A DNA stretch of 64,000 bases from Streptomyces flavofungini (GTDB taxonomy: Bacteria > Actinomycetota > Actinomycetes > Streptomycetales > Streptomycetaceae). Position numbers and translations under genes: made by a program. Positions 44,227-53,277 of this stretch are shown one piece after another. The notes under the pieces are model-generated. The model searched no databases. It was not told where the DNA came from and saw only the letters and a list, made by a program, of their open reading frames with translations. How positions within the stretch are numbered: position 1 is the first letter of the stretch; each line of letters begins with the position of its first letter. Location of the stretch: NCBI RefSeq assembly GCF_030388665.1, contig NZ_CP128846.1, positions 620,001 to 684,000 of the forward strand. Reading direction: 5' to 3'.

Positions 44227-45590
44227 GCGAAGAAGCAATACGCCTGGTCACGATCGGGCGGATCTTCCGTCGGCGTTGGCGGCTCCTCGTCATCGTCGCC
44301 GTGCTGGGCGCGCTCGTCGGCTACGGCACCTCGGTGCTGTTCCCGCCGCGGTACACGGCTTCGGCATCGGTACTCCTGCCGGGGCAGTGGGAGGAGCGCG
44401 AGCTGTTGACCCAAGCGGAGATCGCGACGAGTTCGGCGGTGGTCGACCGCGCTGCCGCCACGCTCCGCTGGAAGGGCGTCAGCGGCGGCGAGCTGCGGGA
44501 TCAAGTGAGCGCCAAGGCCTCCGACGGGAACATCATCAAGATCTCGGGTACGGCCGAGAGCCCCGAGCGCGCGCAACGCCTCTCCGACCGGATGGCGGAG
44601 CAGTTCGTCCGCTTCACCGCGCGAATCGCGGACGGCGACCCCGAGTCCGACAAGGCCACGGGCCCCGAGGCGCTGCGGCAGCAGGTGGCGGAGACCAACC
44701 GCCGCATCACCGACCTGGCCAACGCGGCCGACCCCGGGCAGACCGTGGAGAGCGTGCAGGCCCGTACCGAACTCGAGAAGCTGCGCACCACGCTGCAGGA
44801 AGCCATGAAGAAACTGGACGAGTCCGACCGCGCGACCAACAGGGCCGGCATGGTCGTCATGGGCCCGGCGGCCCGGCCGACCAGCGAGGCGCCGCCGACG
44901 AGAACGCAGTTCGTCGCCGCCGGTGCACTGTTGTTCTTCCTGTTCACGGTCATCGGTCACCTGGCCGCCGCGCGGGGCAACCGCAGGCTGCGGACCGAGC
45001 CGGAGATCGCGGCGGCGCTGGGCTCCACCGTCCTCGGCGCCGTCGACGTGGCGCAGCGAGGGCCCGCGCGCCGGCCCGAGGGCGGTGGCGCGCGGGCCCG
45101 GGTCCGCCGGCTGCTCGGCCTCGACGTCCGGTGGGACCTGCCGGCTCCGCGCCGGTCCGGCGACGAGGAGAGCAGACGGGTCCGCTACCGGCGGGTGTGC
45201 GCCCGCCTCCGGGAGAGGCTGCTGGCCCCCCGGCGCATCCTGGTGGTCGTGCCGGACGGGGACGAGATCGCCCTGAGGGCCGCCGAACAGCTCGTCGCCG
45301 AGTCCAAGGGCGATCCGATGCTGCGGGTGGTGGACGTGTCCGTGGACCGGCCGACCGTGCCGGACCGCGACACGGAGTCCGGCGCCCTGGTCGTGCTCAG
45401 CGCGGGCAGCTGGACCGCCGGGGAACTGCGCGGCGTCGCCGAGGCATGTGCGGACGCCAGGCACGAGGTCGTCGGCGTCGTCGTCGCCGGTACGGTCCAG
45501 GACCGTCCGGCACGGGCCGCGGGACGCCCCGCCGAGAACGCCGCACCGGCGCTCGCGGCGCGCGGTCCCGCGACGGGAGGTGCCGGGTGA
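44223..45590 (+). CDS. Wzz-like polysaccharide co-polymerase with degenerate C-terminal domain, copy 1
   Basis: This encodes 455 residues from a TTG overlapping the previous stop. An N-terminal membrane helix (about 21-40) precedes an external coiled-coil region and a second helix (FVAAGALLFFLFTVIGHLAA), the Wzz/chain-length regulator plan. The cytoplasmic C-terminus resembles a BY-kinase fold (RRILVVVPDGDEIALRAAEQ, LRVVDVSVDRP), but the place of the Walker A Lys is PDGDEIA, with no Lys, and no Tyr cluster ends the protein. So it probably regulates chain length without kinase activity, perhaps by pairing with copy 2. Confidence 0.8.
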   Translation: MSEEAIRLVTIGRIFRRRWRLLVIVAVLGALVGYGTSVLFPPRYTASASVLLPGQWEERELLTQAEIATSSAVVDRAAATLRWKGVSGGELRDQVSAKASDGNIIKISGTAESPERAQRLSDRMAEQFVRFTARIADGDPESDKATGPEALRQQVAETNRRITDLANAADPGQTVESVQARTELEKLRTTLQEAMKKLDESDRATNRAGMVVMGPAARPTSEAPPTRTQFVAAGALLFFLFTVIGHLAAARGNRRLRTEPEIAAALGSTVLGAVDVAQRGPARRPEGGGARARVRRLLGLDVRWDLPAPRRSGDEESRRVRYRRVCARLRERLLAPRRILVVVPDGDEIALRAAEQLVAESKGDPMLRVVDVSVDRPTVPDRDTESGALVVLSAGSWTAGELRGVAEACADARHEVVGVVVAGTVQDRPARAAGRPAENAAPALAARGPATGGAG

Positions 45591-47107
45591 CCACGACTTC
45601 GGAGCCGTCGGACTCCACTCCGCTCCTCGACTTGCAGGCGCTGGTCGTGGCGGTGCGCAGGCGCCGTCGCCTCTGGTGCTCCCTCGCGGTGGTCGGGCTG
45701 CTGCTCGGCGCGGCGTTCGCGGTGCTGCGACCGCCGCCGCCGACCGCGGCGACCAAGGTCCTCGTCGCGCACCAGGAGGACCAGCCGAACGACACCGGGA
45801 CACTGATCCGCACCGACGTCGAGCTGCTGAAGACGACCCGGATCGCGAGCAAGGCCCTGCAGTCCCTCAAGTCCCCGGAGAACCCGGAGGACTTCATGCG
45901 GGACTACCGGGGCACGGGCCTGACCAACAACCTGATGCAGATCCATGTGACGGCCGACACCGAGGCCAAGGCCGTGGCCCGGGCCAAGGCGCTGGCCGAG
46001 GCGTTCGTCGCCGACCATGTGCGGCGGATGCGGGAGACCGCGAAGGCGGAGTCCAAGGCCCTGCTCGAGCAGCGTGAGCGCATGAAGGAGGAGCTCGCAA
46101 AGGTCAACGAGGAGATCGGCGGCCGCTCTCCTGAGGGCGATTCGAGGGACTCGGCGAGCATCGAGTCGCTCTTCGCCCGCAGGGCCGAGCTGAACTCGCG
46201 GATCGCCGACTTCGCCCAGCGCGCCGAGGAGGCACGGGTCGGCACGCCCCGGCTCGTCGCCGGTACGCAGATCGTGGACGCGGCGCGCGCGGTGCCGCAC
46301 TCCCTGCCCAAGGCCGCCGCCACCAGCGCCGGGATCGGGCTCGTGCTCGGGCTCGTGCTCGGCATCGCGGTGGCCGCGGTCGGCACGGTGGTGGCGGACC
46401 GCCCCGTGCTGCGCCGTCAGATCGCGGCCGACCTCGGCGCCTCGGTCATCGCCGAGCTGCCCCGGCTGCCGCGCCGGTCGGCCCGGGTGTGGCAGCTCCG
46501 CCGGACCCGCGCGGCACGGTCCCGGCTCACCACGAGCCTGGCCCGCACCGTGCGCGGCTCCGCGGAACCGGTGTCGCTCCTGGAACTGGGGTGCGCGCGC
46601 ACCGCGAGCGTCATCGCTCTGGACGTCGCGCGGGCCCTGGCGGCGGAGGGTCCCGTGGTCGTCGTCGACGGCCTGCCCGGCGCACAGTTGTCGGGCCGCC
46701 GCAGGGAGCCGGGCGACCCGGACGTGGTCGGCGGTGAGGACGCCGCCGCCGTGCCGCAGCAGACGCGGCGGCTCGGCGTGGGCTCGGTCGCGCCCGGCAC
46801 GGCGTGGACCGACCTGCGCTTCCTCGGCGCCCGGACCGTGCTCGTCGTGCGCGCCGGGCACGGCAGCGCCGCTTGGCTGCACACCGTGGCGCGGCAGCTC
46901 GCGGACCTGGACATCCCGGTGATCGGTGTGGTGCTGATCGACCCCGATCCGCGGGACCGGACCGACGGCACCCTGTGGGACGGGCTGCACACCGCGGTGC
47001 GCGGCCCCTTCAAGCGGATGACCCGGCACGGGACAGGTCAGCTGCGGATGGAGCGACCGCCGGTGCCGGCCGCGCGGGTCCCGAACAGCGACCAGGAGGC
47101 GCGGTAG
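45587..47107 (+). CDS. Wzz-like polysaccharide co-polymerase with pseudo-kinase domain, copy 2
   Basis: This encodes 506 residues. GTG 45587 overlaps the previous stop (GTGA) behind GGGAGG. Two membrane helices (about 30-48 and 245-268, AATSAGIGLVLGLVLGIAVA) flank a coiled coil (LLEQRERMKEELAKVNEEIG). The C-terminal part follows the BY-kinase layout (VSLLELGCARTASVIALDVA, RALAAEGPVVVVDGLPG; later TVLVVRAGHGSAAWLHTV). The P-loop, normally GEGKS/T, reads GCARTAS, so ATP binding is probably lost. Two tandem co-polymerases, both without a working kinase, are unusual. They may form a mixed assembly at the polymerase. Confidence 0.8.
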   Translation: MTTTSEPSDSTPLLDLQALVVAVRRRRRLWCSLAVVGLLLGAAFAVLRPPPPTAATKVLVAHQEDQPNDTGTLIRTDVELLKTTRIASKALQSLKSPENPEDFMRDYRGTGLTNNLMQIHVTADTEAKAVARAKALAEAFVADHVRRMRETAKAESKALLEQRERMKEELAKVNEEIGGRSPEGDSRDSASIESLFARRAELNSRIADFAQRAEEARVGTPRLVAGTQIVDAARAVPHSLPKAAATSAGIGLVLGLVLGIAVAAVGTVVADRPVLRRQIAADLGASVIAELPRLPRRSARVWQLRRTRAARSRLTTSLARTVRGSAEPVSLLELGCARTASVIALDVARALAAEGPVVVVDGLPGAQLSGRRREPGDPDVVGGEDAAAVPQQTRRLGVGSVAPGTAWTDLRFLGARTVLVVRAGHGSAAWLHTVARQLADLDIPVIGVVLIDPDPRDRTDGTLWDGLHTAVRGPFKRMTRHGTGQLRMERPPVPAARVPNSDQEAR

Positions 47108-47110
47108 ATC

Positions 47111-49039
47111 ATGTGTGGCATCGCAGGCACTTTCCGATGGCCGGACGGCAAGGTCGTGACCGACCGGCTCACCGAGACACTCGCGCACCGGGGTCCGGAC
47201 GGCGCGGGCCGGTACAGCCACCCCGCCGGTGACGGCGAGGTGCACCTCGGGCACCGCCGCCTCGCCATCATCGACCTGTCCGAGACGGGCGCCCAGCCGA
47301 TGGTCTCGGGCGGCCTGGCCCTGACGTACAACGGCGAGCTGTACAACGCGCCGCAGCTGCGGGCCGAGTTGACGGCCGCCGGGGTGCGCTTCCGCGGGAC
47401 TTCCGACACCGAGGTGGTCCTGGAGGCCTGGCGGCGCTGGGGCACGGACTGTCTGCCCCGGCTGCGCGGCATGTTCGCGTTCGGGATCTTCGACGAGCGC
47501 ACGGGCGAACTGGTGCTCGTCCGGGACCAGTTGGGCATCAAGCCGCTGTTCCTGATCCGGCGCGGCGAGGGGCTGGTGTTCGCCTCCGAGCTGAAGGCGC
47601 TCGCCGCGGTGACCGGCGGTTCCCTCGAAGTCGACCACGGGGCGCTGGTGGCCTCGCTGCTCTACTACTGGGTGCCGGACTCGCGGTGCGCGTTCCGCGA
47701 GGCGGAGAAGCTGCCGCCGGGGAGCTGGCTGCGGATCCGGCCCGACGGCCGGACGGAGCGCGGCCGGTACTGGCACCTGAAGGACGTCGCCGCCGAGGGC
47801 CGGGAGCGGGCCCTCGCCGGAGAGCAGCCGGACCTGGCCGCCGTCGTCGAGGAGTCGACCCGCCAGCACCTGCTCTCCGACGTGCCCGTGGCGACCTTCC
47901 TGTCCGGTGGTCTCGACTCCAGCTATCTGACCGCGCTCGCGGCCCGCCACCAGCCCGGGATCTCCGCTTACACGATCGGGTTCCGCGCCGAGGACGCCAA
48001 GTTCGAGGCGATGCCGGACGACCTGCGCTACGCCCGGAAGGTGGCCGAGCAGTTCGGCGTCGATCTGCACGAGATCGAGATCGCCCCGAACGTGCTCGAC
48101 CTGCTGCCGCGGATGACGTACCACCTGGACGAGCCGATCGGCGACCCCGCCGCGATCAACACGTTCCTGATCTGCACGGCCGCCCGGGAGGCCGGGGTCA
48201 AGGTGATGCTCTCGGGGATGGGCGCCGACGAGCTGTTCGCGGGGTACCGCAAGCACCTGGCGAACGTGCTGGCGCTGCGCTACCAGCGCGTCCCGCGGCC
48301 CCTGCGGCGCGGGGTGTACGCGGCCGTGGACCGGCTGCCGGTCGCGTCGGCCCGCCGGGGGTACCGCTCGGTGCGGTTCGCGAAGCGGTTCCTGTCCTTC
48401 GCGGACCTGCCGGAGGAGACCGCGTTCCGGCGCAGCTACACCATGTACGACCAGGAGGAGCTGCTCGCCCTGGTCGATCCGGACCTGGCCGGGACGGTCC
48501 AGGACGTCCTGACCGAGCACGCGGACGTCTACGAGGACAACGACCTCGACGACTTCGTGAACCGCATGTGCCTGGGCGACGCACGGATGTTCCTGCCGGG
48601 CCTGAACCTGACCTACACGGACCGCTCCAGCATGGCCGCGTCGACCGAGGTGCGGGTGCCCTACGTGGACGTCGAGGTGGTCAGGGCGGCGTTCGCGGTC
48701 CCCGGCGACCGCAAGATCGTCAAACGGCAGGGCAAGGCCGTCCTCAAGGAGGCGGCCACCTCGATCCTGCCCCGGGAGATCGTGTACCGGCCCAAGGGCC
48801 TGTTCAGCGCACCGCTGCGGGCCTGGATGAGCCGGGATCTGGCGCCGCTGGTGCACGAGGTGGTCAACGACGGTCTGCTCGTCAGCTCCGGCCTCCTGCG
48901 CCGTGACGCCCTCGCGCGCATGGTCGCCGAGGACGCCGCCGGGCAGCGGGACTTCTCCAAACATCTGTGGCACGTGCTGACCCTCGAGTACTGGTACCGC
49001 GGCGCGACCTCTGGCCCCAGCCAGAGCCAAGCGGCCTGA
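47111..49039 (+). CDS. asnB: Glutamine-dependent asparagine synthase-like amidotransferase
   Basis: This encodes 642 residues from an ATG with GGAGGCGG upstream. The N-terminal nucleophile Cys2 (MCGIAGTF), HRGPDG, LGHRRLAIIDLS and YNGELYN mark the class II glutaminase. SGGLDSS near 264-270 is the PP-loop of the synthetase domain, and GMGADELFAGYRKH is also present. Such enzymes in surface-polysaccharide clusters are thought to amidate uronic acids or link amino groups, more than make free asparagine. The gene fits an operon with an AlgD-like dehydrogenase. Length matches the family. Confidence 0.92.
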   Translation: MCGIAGTFRWPDGKVVTDRLTETLAHRGPDGAGRYSHPAGDGEVHLGHRRLAIIDLSETGAQPMVSGGLALTYNGELYNAPQLRAELTAAGVRFRGTSDTEVVLEAWRRWGTDCLPRLRGMFAFGIFDERTGELVLVRDQLGIKPLFLIRRGEGLVFASELKALAAVTGGSLEVDHGALVASLLYYWVPDSRCAFREAEKLPPGSWLRIRPDGRTERGRYWHLKDVAAEGRERALAGEQPDLAAVVEESTRQHLLSDVPVATFLSGGLDSSYLTALAARHQPGISAYTIGFRAEDAKFEAMPDDLRYARKVAEQFGVDLHEIEIAPNVLDLLPRMTYHLDEPIGDPAAINTFLICTAAREAGVKVMLSGMGADELFAGYRKHLANVLALRYQRVPRPLRRGVYAAVDRLPVASARRGYRSVRFAKRFLSFADLPEETAFRRSYTMYDQEELLALVDPDLAGTVQDVLTEHADVYEDNDLDDFVNRMCLGDARMFLPGLNLTYTDRSSMAASTEVRVPYVDVEVVRAAFAVPGDRKIVKRQGKAVLKEAATSILPREIVYRPKGLFSAPLRAWMSRDLAPLVHEVVNDGLLVSSGLLRRDALARMVAEDAAGQRDFSKHLWHVLTLEYWYRGATSGPSQSQAA

Positions 49040-49064
49040 CGGTGTGGAAGACATAGGAGCTCCG

Positions 49065-51278
49065 GTGAAACAGGTTGTGCAGAACTACAAGAGCGGCGAG
49101 CTCGCGGTGCTCGACGTGCCGGCGCCGGGGTGCAAGCCGGGCGGTGTCCTGGTGCGCAGCACGTACTCGCTGATATCGACCGGGACCGAGCTCATGAAGG
49201 TGTCCGAGGCCGGCATGTCGATGCTGGGCAAGGCCCGCTCCCGGCCCGACCAGGTGGCGAAGGTCATGCAGAGCGTGGCCACCAACGGGCTCCCCGCCAC
49301 GTACCGCAAGGTGATGGGCAAGCTGGACTCCTACACTCCGCTCGGCTACTCGCTGTGCGGGGTGGTCGAGCAGGTCGGCGCCGGGATCGACGACGTGAAG
49401 GTCGGCGACGTCGTGGCCTGCGCCGGCAACGAGCACGCGCTGCACGCCGAGCTGAACTGGGTGCCGAAGAACCTCTACGCCCCGGTGCCGGACGGCCTCG
49501 CGCCCCGGCACGCGGCCTTCGGCACTGTCGGGTCCATCGCGATGCAGGGCGTCCGCCGCGGCGAGCCCCAGCTCGGCGACGTGGCCCTCGTCATCGGCCT
49601 CGGCCTGATCGGCCAGTTGGTGGTGCAGCTGCTCGCCGCGTCGGGAGCCCGTGTCGTCGGCGTCGACCCCGACCCGGCGCGCTGCGCGCTCGCCGAACGC
49701 CTGGGCGCGGCGGCCTGCGGCGACCCGGCGTCCGCGGCCGTGGAAGCCGCCGTCGCCGAGCTCACCGACGGTCACGGGGTGGACCAGGTGTACCTGGCCG
49801 CGGGCGGCGGCAGCAACGAACCGGTGGAGCTGGCCGCCAAGTTGTGCCGGGACCGCGGCCGGGTCGTCGACATCGGCAAGTGCCGCCTGGACCTGCCGTG
49901 GAACGCGTACTACGAGAAGGAGCTCGACGTCCGGTTCTCCCGCAGCTACGGCCCCGGGCGCTACGACCCGGAGTACGAGCTCGAGGGGCGCGACTACCCG
50001 ATCGGCTACGTGCGCTGGACCGAGCGGCGCAACCTGGCGTGCTTCCTCGATCTCGTCGCCCGCGGCAGCGTCGACGTGGAGCCGTTGATCTCGCACGTCG
50101 CCGACTTCGACGACGCCGTCGAGACGTACCAGCGCCTGAAGGACGGCGAGTTGAAGGCCGTGGCGGTGCTGTTCCGGTACCCCCGCCCCACCGAAGAGGC
50201 GACAGCGGAGCAGTCCTCGGAGACGGCGGCCGTGCCCACGGTCACGGTGCCCGCGGTGAACGTGCGGAGCAACGGAGGGGTTCGAGCCCCGGCCCGGTCC
50301 GGCGCGCGGCCGCTGCGGCTCGCGTTCGTCGGCGCCGGGAACTACGCGACGTCGATGCTGCTGCCGCACCTGGCGGAGCGCGACGCGGTCACGTTGTCGG
50401 CCGTCGTCACCACGACGGCGCTGTCCGCGGCCAACGCGAAGCGGAAGTTCGGCTTCGCCCGGGCGACCACCGACCTCGACGCCGTGCTCGGGGACGCGTC
50501 CGTCGACGCGGTGTTCGTGGTCACCCGGCACAGCTCGCACGCCGAACTGACCCGCAAGGCGCTGCTCGCCGGCAAGGCCGTGTTCGTGGAGAAGCCCCTG
50601 GCCCTCACCGAGGACGAGCTCGCCGGTGTCCTCGCGACCGTGGAGGAGTCCGGCAACGACCGGCTCCAGGTGGGCTTCAACCGCCGGTTCGCGCCGCTGC
50701 TCCAGGAGGCCAAGAACCGCTTCGGCGCCCGGACGGGACCGGCGAGCCTGCGCTACCTGGTCAACGCGGGCCGGCTCCAGCACGGCAGCTGGTACCTCCA
50801 GCAGGGCAGCGAGGGCTCGCGGTTCGCGGGCGAGGGCGGGCACTTCATCGACACGGCGAGCTGGCTGCTCGGGGCCGACCCGGTCTCGGTGTACGCGACC
50901 GCCCCGGCCGGCAACGAGGACCTGCAGGTCGTGCTGCGCTACCCGGACGGGTCCACGGCCACCATCAGCTACGTCACCACCGGCGCGCCCGGCTTCCCCA
51001 AGGAGACGCTGGACCTCGTCGCGGACGGCAAGGTCCTGAAGCTGGACGACTTCGTCCGCGCCTCCGTCCACGGCCCCAAGAAGTGGGTCAGCTCCCGGCT
51101 GCCCAAGGCCAGGGACAAGGGCCAGAACGCCGAACTCGCCGCGTTCGTCAAGGCCGTGCGCACCGGCGGGCCGATGCCGGTGCCGCTGGAGTCCCTCGCC
51201 GCCACCACGGCGGCCACCCTGGCCGTGCAGACCGGCCTGGCCTGTGGTGCGCCGGTGACCCTGGCGGGGCCGCGATGA
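49065..51278 (+). CDS. Bi-domain oxidoreductase (zinc alcohol dehydrogenase + Gfo/Idh/MocA)
   Basis: This encodes 737 residues from a GTG behind AGGAGCTCC. Residues 1-380 are a medium-chain zinc dehydrogenase: GKLDSYTPLGYSLCGVVEQV, CAGNEHALHAELNWVPKNLY, AFGTVGSIAMQGVRRGEPQ and VALVIGLGLIGQLVVQLLAA. After a linker, a Gfo/Idh/MocA domain begins near 417 (LRLAFVGAGNYATSMLLPHL), with VFVEKPLALTEDEL and FNRRFAPLLQEA. The two-domain fusion is a known family found next to heparinase-like genes in polysaccharide loci, as here. It probably oxidises or epimerises a sugar in building the repeat unit; the exact substrate is unknown. Confidence 0.9.
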   Translation: MKQVVQNYKSGELAVLDVPAPGCKPGGVLVRSTYSLISTGTELMKVSEAGMSMLGKARSRPDQVAKVMQSVATNGLPATYRKVMGKLDSYTPLGYSLCGVVEQVGAGIDDVKVGDVVACAGNEHALHAELNWVPKNLYAPVPDGLAPRHAAFGTVGSIAMQGVRRGEPQLGDVALVIGLGLIGQLVVQLLAASGARVVGVDPDPARCALAERLGAAACGDPASAAVEAAVAELTDGHGVDQVYLAAGGGSNEPVELAAKLCRDRGRVVDIGKCRLDLPWNAYYEKELDVRFSRSYGPGRYDPEYELEGRDYPIGYVRWTERRNLACFLDLVARGSVDVEPLISHVADFDDAVETYQRLKDGELKAVAVLFRYPRPTEEATAEQSSETAAVPTVTVPAVNVRSNGGVRAPARSGARPLRLAFVGAGNYATSMLLPHLAERDAVTLSAVVTTTALSAANAKRKFGFARATTDLDAVLGDASVDAVFVVTRHSSHAELTRKALLAGKAVFVEKPLALTEDELAGVLATVEESGNDRLQVGFNRRFAPLLQEAKNRFGARTGPASLRYLVNAGRLQHGSWYLQQGSEGSRFAGEGGHFIDTASWLLGADPVSVYATAPAGNEDLQVVLRYPDGSTATISYVTTGAPGFPKETLDLVADGKVLKLDDFVRASVHGPKKWVSSRLPKARDKGQNAELAAFVKAVRTGGPMPVPLESLAATTAATLAVQTGLACGAPVTLAGPR

Positions 51279-53269
51279 CGGTGAGCGCGGGGAGCGCGGG
51301 CTGGTACCTGCGGCGTTTGTCCCGCATGGGACCCCAGGAGATCGGCGGCCGGGTGGCCGACACGGTGCGCAGGCGGCGGTGGCGCTCCGCGCGGCCCGAC
51401 TGCCCGAGGGTGACCGGCGCCCGGTTCACGGCGGTGCTGCCCGCCGGGACGATCGCCGCGGTGCCCCCGGACGCCGCGAAGCGCCTCGTCGCCGAGGCCG
51501 ACCGGCTGCTCGCCGGGCACGTCGAGTACTTCGGCGTGGTCCGCGACGACCTGACCGACCCGGACTGGTGGTGCGACCCGAAGACCGGACGGCGTGCGCC
51601 GTGGGGCTACGCCTTCGACGTTCCGTACCGCGACGAGGACGCGGTCGGTGACATCAAGCAGATCTGGGAGCTGTCCCGGCATCAGTACCTCACCGTGCTC
51701 GCCGCCGCCTACGCGGTCACCGGCGACGAGCGGTACGCCGAGCGCGTGGCGGAGCACCTGCGGTCGTGGTGGGCGGCCAACCCGCCGCTGCGCGGGGTGC
51801 ACTGGATCAGCGGCATCGAGCTGGGCATCCGGCTGCTGTCCTGGGTGTGGATACGCCGCCTGCTCGACGGCTGGCCGGGCGCGGGCGACCTCTTCGAGGG
51901 CAACCCGGTGGCGCGCGAGCAGATCTGGCACCACCAGCGCTGGCTGGCCGCGTTCCCCAGCCGGGGCTCGTCGGCGAACAACCACGTCATCGCCGAGGCC
52001 GCCGGGCAGGTGGCCGCGGCCTGCGCGTTCGGGTGGTTCCCCTCATCGGCGGCCTGGCGGGCCGACGCGCTGCGGTCCCTGGAGCGGCAGCTGCGCGCCA
52101 ACACCTTCCCCTCCGGCCTCAACCGCGAGCTGGCCACCGAGTACCACGGGCTCGTCCTCGAACTCGGCCTGGCCGCGGTGGCCGAGGCGGACGCCGCCGG
52201 TGTGCAGGTCCCCTCCTCGATCCGGCTCGTGCTGCTGCGGATGACCGACGCGCTCGCGGCCGTCGTGGACAGCCGTCTGCGGCCGCCGCGCCAGGGCGAC
52301 GCGGACGACGGGCACGGACTGGTCGTGGACGGCGCGGGCACCGACCGCTGGGGGTCGCTCCTCGCCACCGGGGACGCGGTGTTCGGCCGCCTCGACTGGT
52401 GGCCGACGGTGACCGGCACCGACGTACGCACCCCGCTGCTCGCCGCGCTCATCCGGCCGTACGCGAACAAGGCGGGGGCACCGGCGGTGGCTCGCCCGCA
52501 GAGCAGGCCCGGCCACTTCGCCGACGCCGGCCTGACGATCCTGCGCGGTCCCGACGGCATCTGGTGCCGCTGCGACGGCGGTCCGCACGGGTTCCTCTCC
52601 ATCGCCGCGCACGGCCACGCCGACGCGCTGTCCGTGGAGGTCAGGCAGGACGGGGTCGAGGTGCTCGCCGACCCGGGGACGTACTGCTACCACGGGCAGC
52701 CCGAGTGGCGGCGCTACTTCCGGTCGACCCTCGGCCACAACACCCTGGAGCTGGACGGCGGTGACCAGTCGGTCTCCGGCGGCCCGTTCCTGTGGACCCG
52801 GCACGCCCGCACCCGCGTCCTGGTCGCCGACACGGCCGACGCGTCCGCAGGGGGGAACGCCCTCTGGTCGGCCGAACACGACGGCTACCAGCGCTCGGTG
52901 CACCGCCGCCGGGTGGAGCTGTCCGGCGCGGCCAAGGAGTTACGGATCGTCGACGAGGTCCGCAGCCACCACAGCCCGCGCCGGGCCGTGCGCCTGGCGT
53001 TCCACCTCGGCCCGGCGATCGCTGTGGACCTGGTCGGGAACTGGGCCGTGCTCACCTGGACCCGGGAGGGCGAGGTCCGCACCGCGGTGCTCGACCTGCC
53101 CGGGCAACTGAGCTGGCGGACGCACCGCGGCGAGAGCGAGCCGCCGCTGGGCTGGTACTCCCCCGGCTTCGGGCGCAAGGAACCCGCCACCACGCTGGTC
53201 GGCTCCGGCTTCACCGACGGCACCGCGCTGTTGAGGGAGTTCACCACCGTGCTCAGGTTCTGCGACTAG
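51275..53269 (+). CDS. Heparinase II/III-family polysaccharide lyase-like protein
   Basis: This encodes 664 residues. ATG 51275 overlaps the previous stop (ATGA). An N-terminal alpha/alpha toroid (WISGIELGIRLLSWVWIRRL, SRGSSANNHVIAEAAG, LATEYHGLVLELGLAAVAEA) is followed by a beta-sandwich domain with FLSIAAHGHADALSVEV and VLADPGTYCYH. The NNH and HGHADALS motifs carry the Asn/His of heparinase-II-type active sites. There is no signal peptide, so it is cytoplasmic. These proteins break or modify uronic-acid polymers by beta-elimination; inside export operons they may trim or edit chains. Codon 556 is TTA (52940-52942), the third TTA noted in the operon. Confidence 0.9.
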   Translation: MTVSAGSAGWYLRRLSRMGPQEIGGRVADTVRRRRWRSARPDCPRVTGARFTAVLPAGTIAAVPPDAAKRLVAEADRLLAGHVEYFGVVRDDLTDPDWWCDPKTGRRAPWGYAFDVPYRDEDAVGDIKQIWELSRHQYLTVLAAAYAVTGDERYAERVAEHLRSWWAANPPLRGVHWISGIELGIRLLSWVWIRRLLDGWPGAGDLFEGNPVAREQIWHHQRWLAAFPSRGSSANNHVIAEAAGQVAAACAFGWFPSSAAWRADALRSLERQLRANTFPSGLNRELATEYHGLVLELGLAAVAEADAAGVQVPSSIRLVLLRMTDALAAVVDSRLRPPRQGDADDGHGLVVDGAGTDRWGSLLATGDAVFGRLDWWPTVTGTDVRTPLLAALIRPYANKAGAPAVARPQSRPGHFADAGLTILRGPDGIWCRCDGGPHGFLSIAAHGHADALSVEVRQDGVEVLADPGTYCYHGQPEWRRYFRSTLGHNTLELDGGDQSVSGGPFLWTRHARTRVLVADTADASAGGNALWSAEHDGYQRSVHRRRVELSGAAKELRIVDEVRSHHSPRRAVRLAFHLGPAIAVDLVGNWAVLTWTREGEVRTAVLDLPGQLSWRTHRGESEPPLGWYSPGFGRKEPATTLVGSGFTDGTALLREFTTVLRFCD

Positions 53270-53277
53270 GGGGACGC

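Noticed and set aside
45185..49054. 1289-codon minus-strand frame
   Set aside because: It runs opposite the Wzz-like and asparagine synthase genes, with Arg/Gly/Pro-rich content and no motif.
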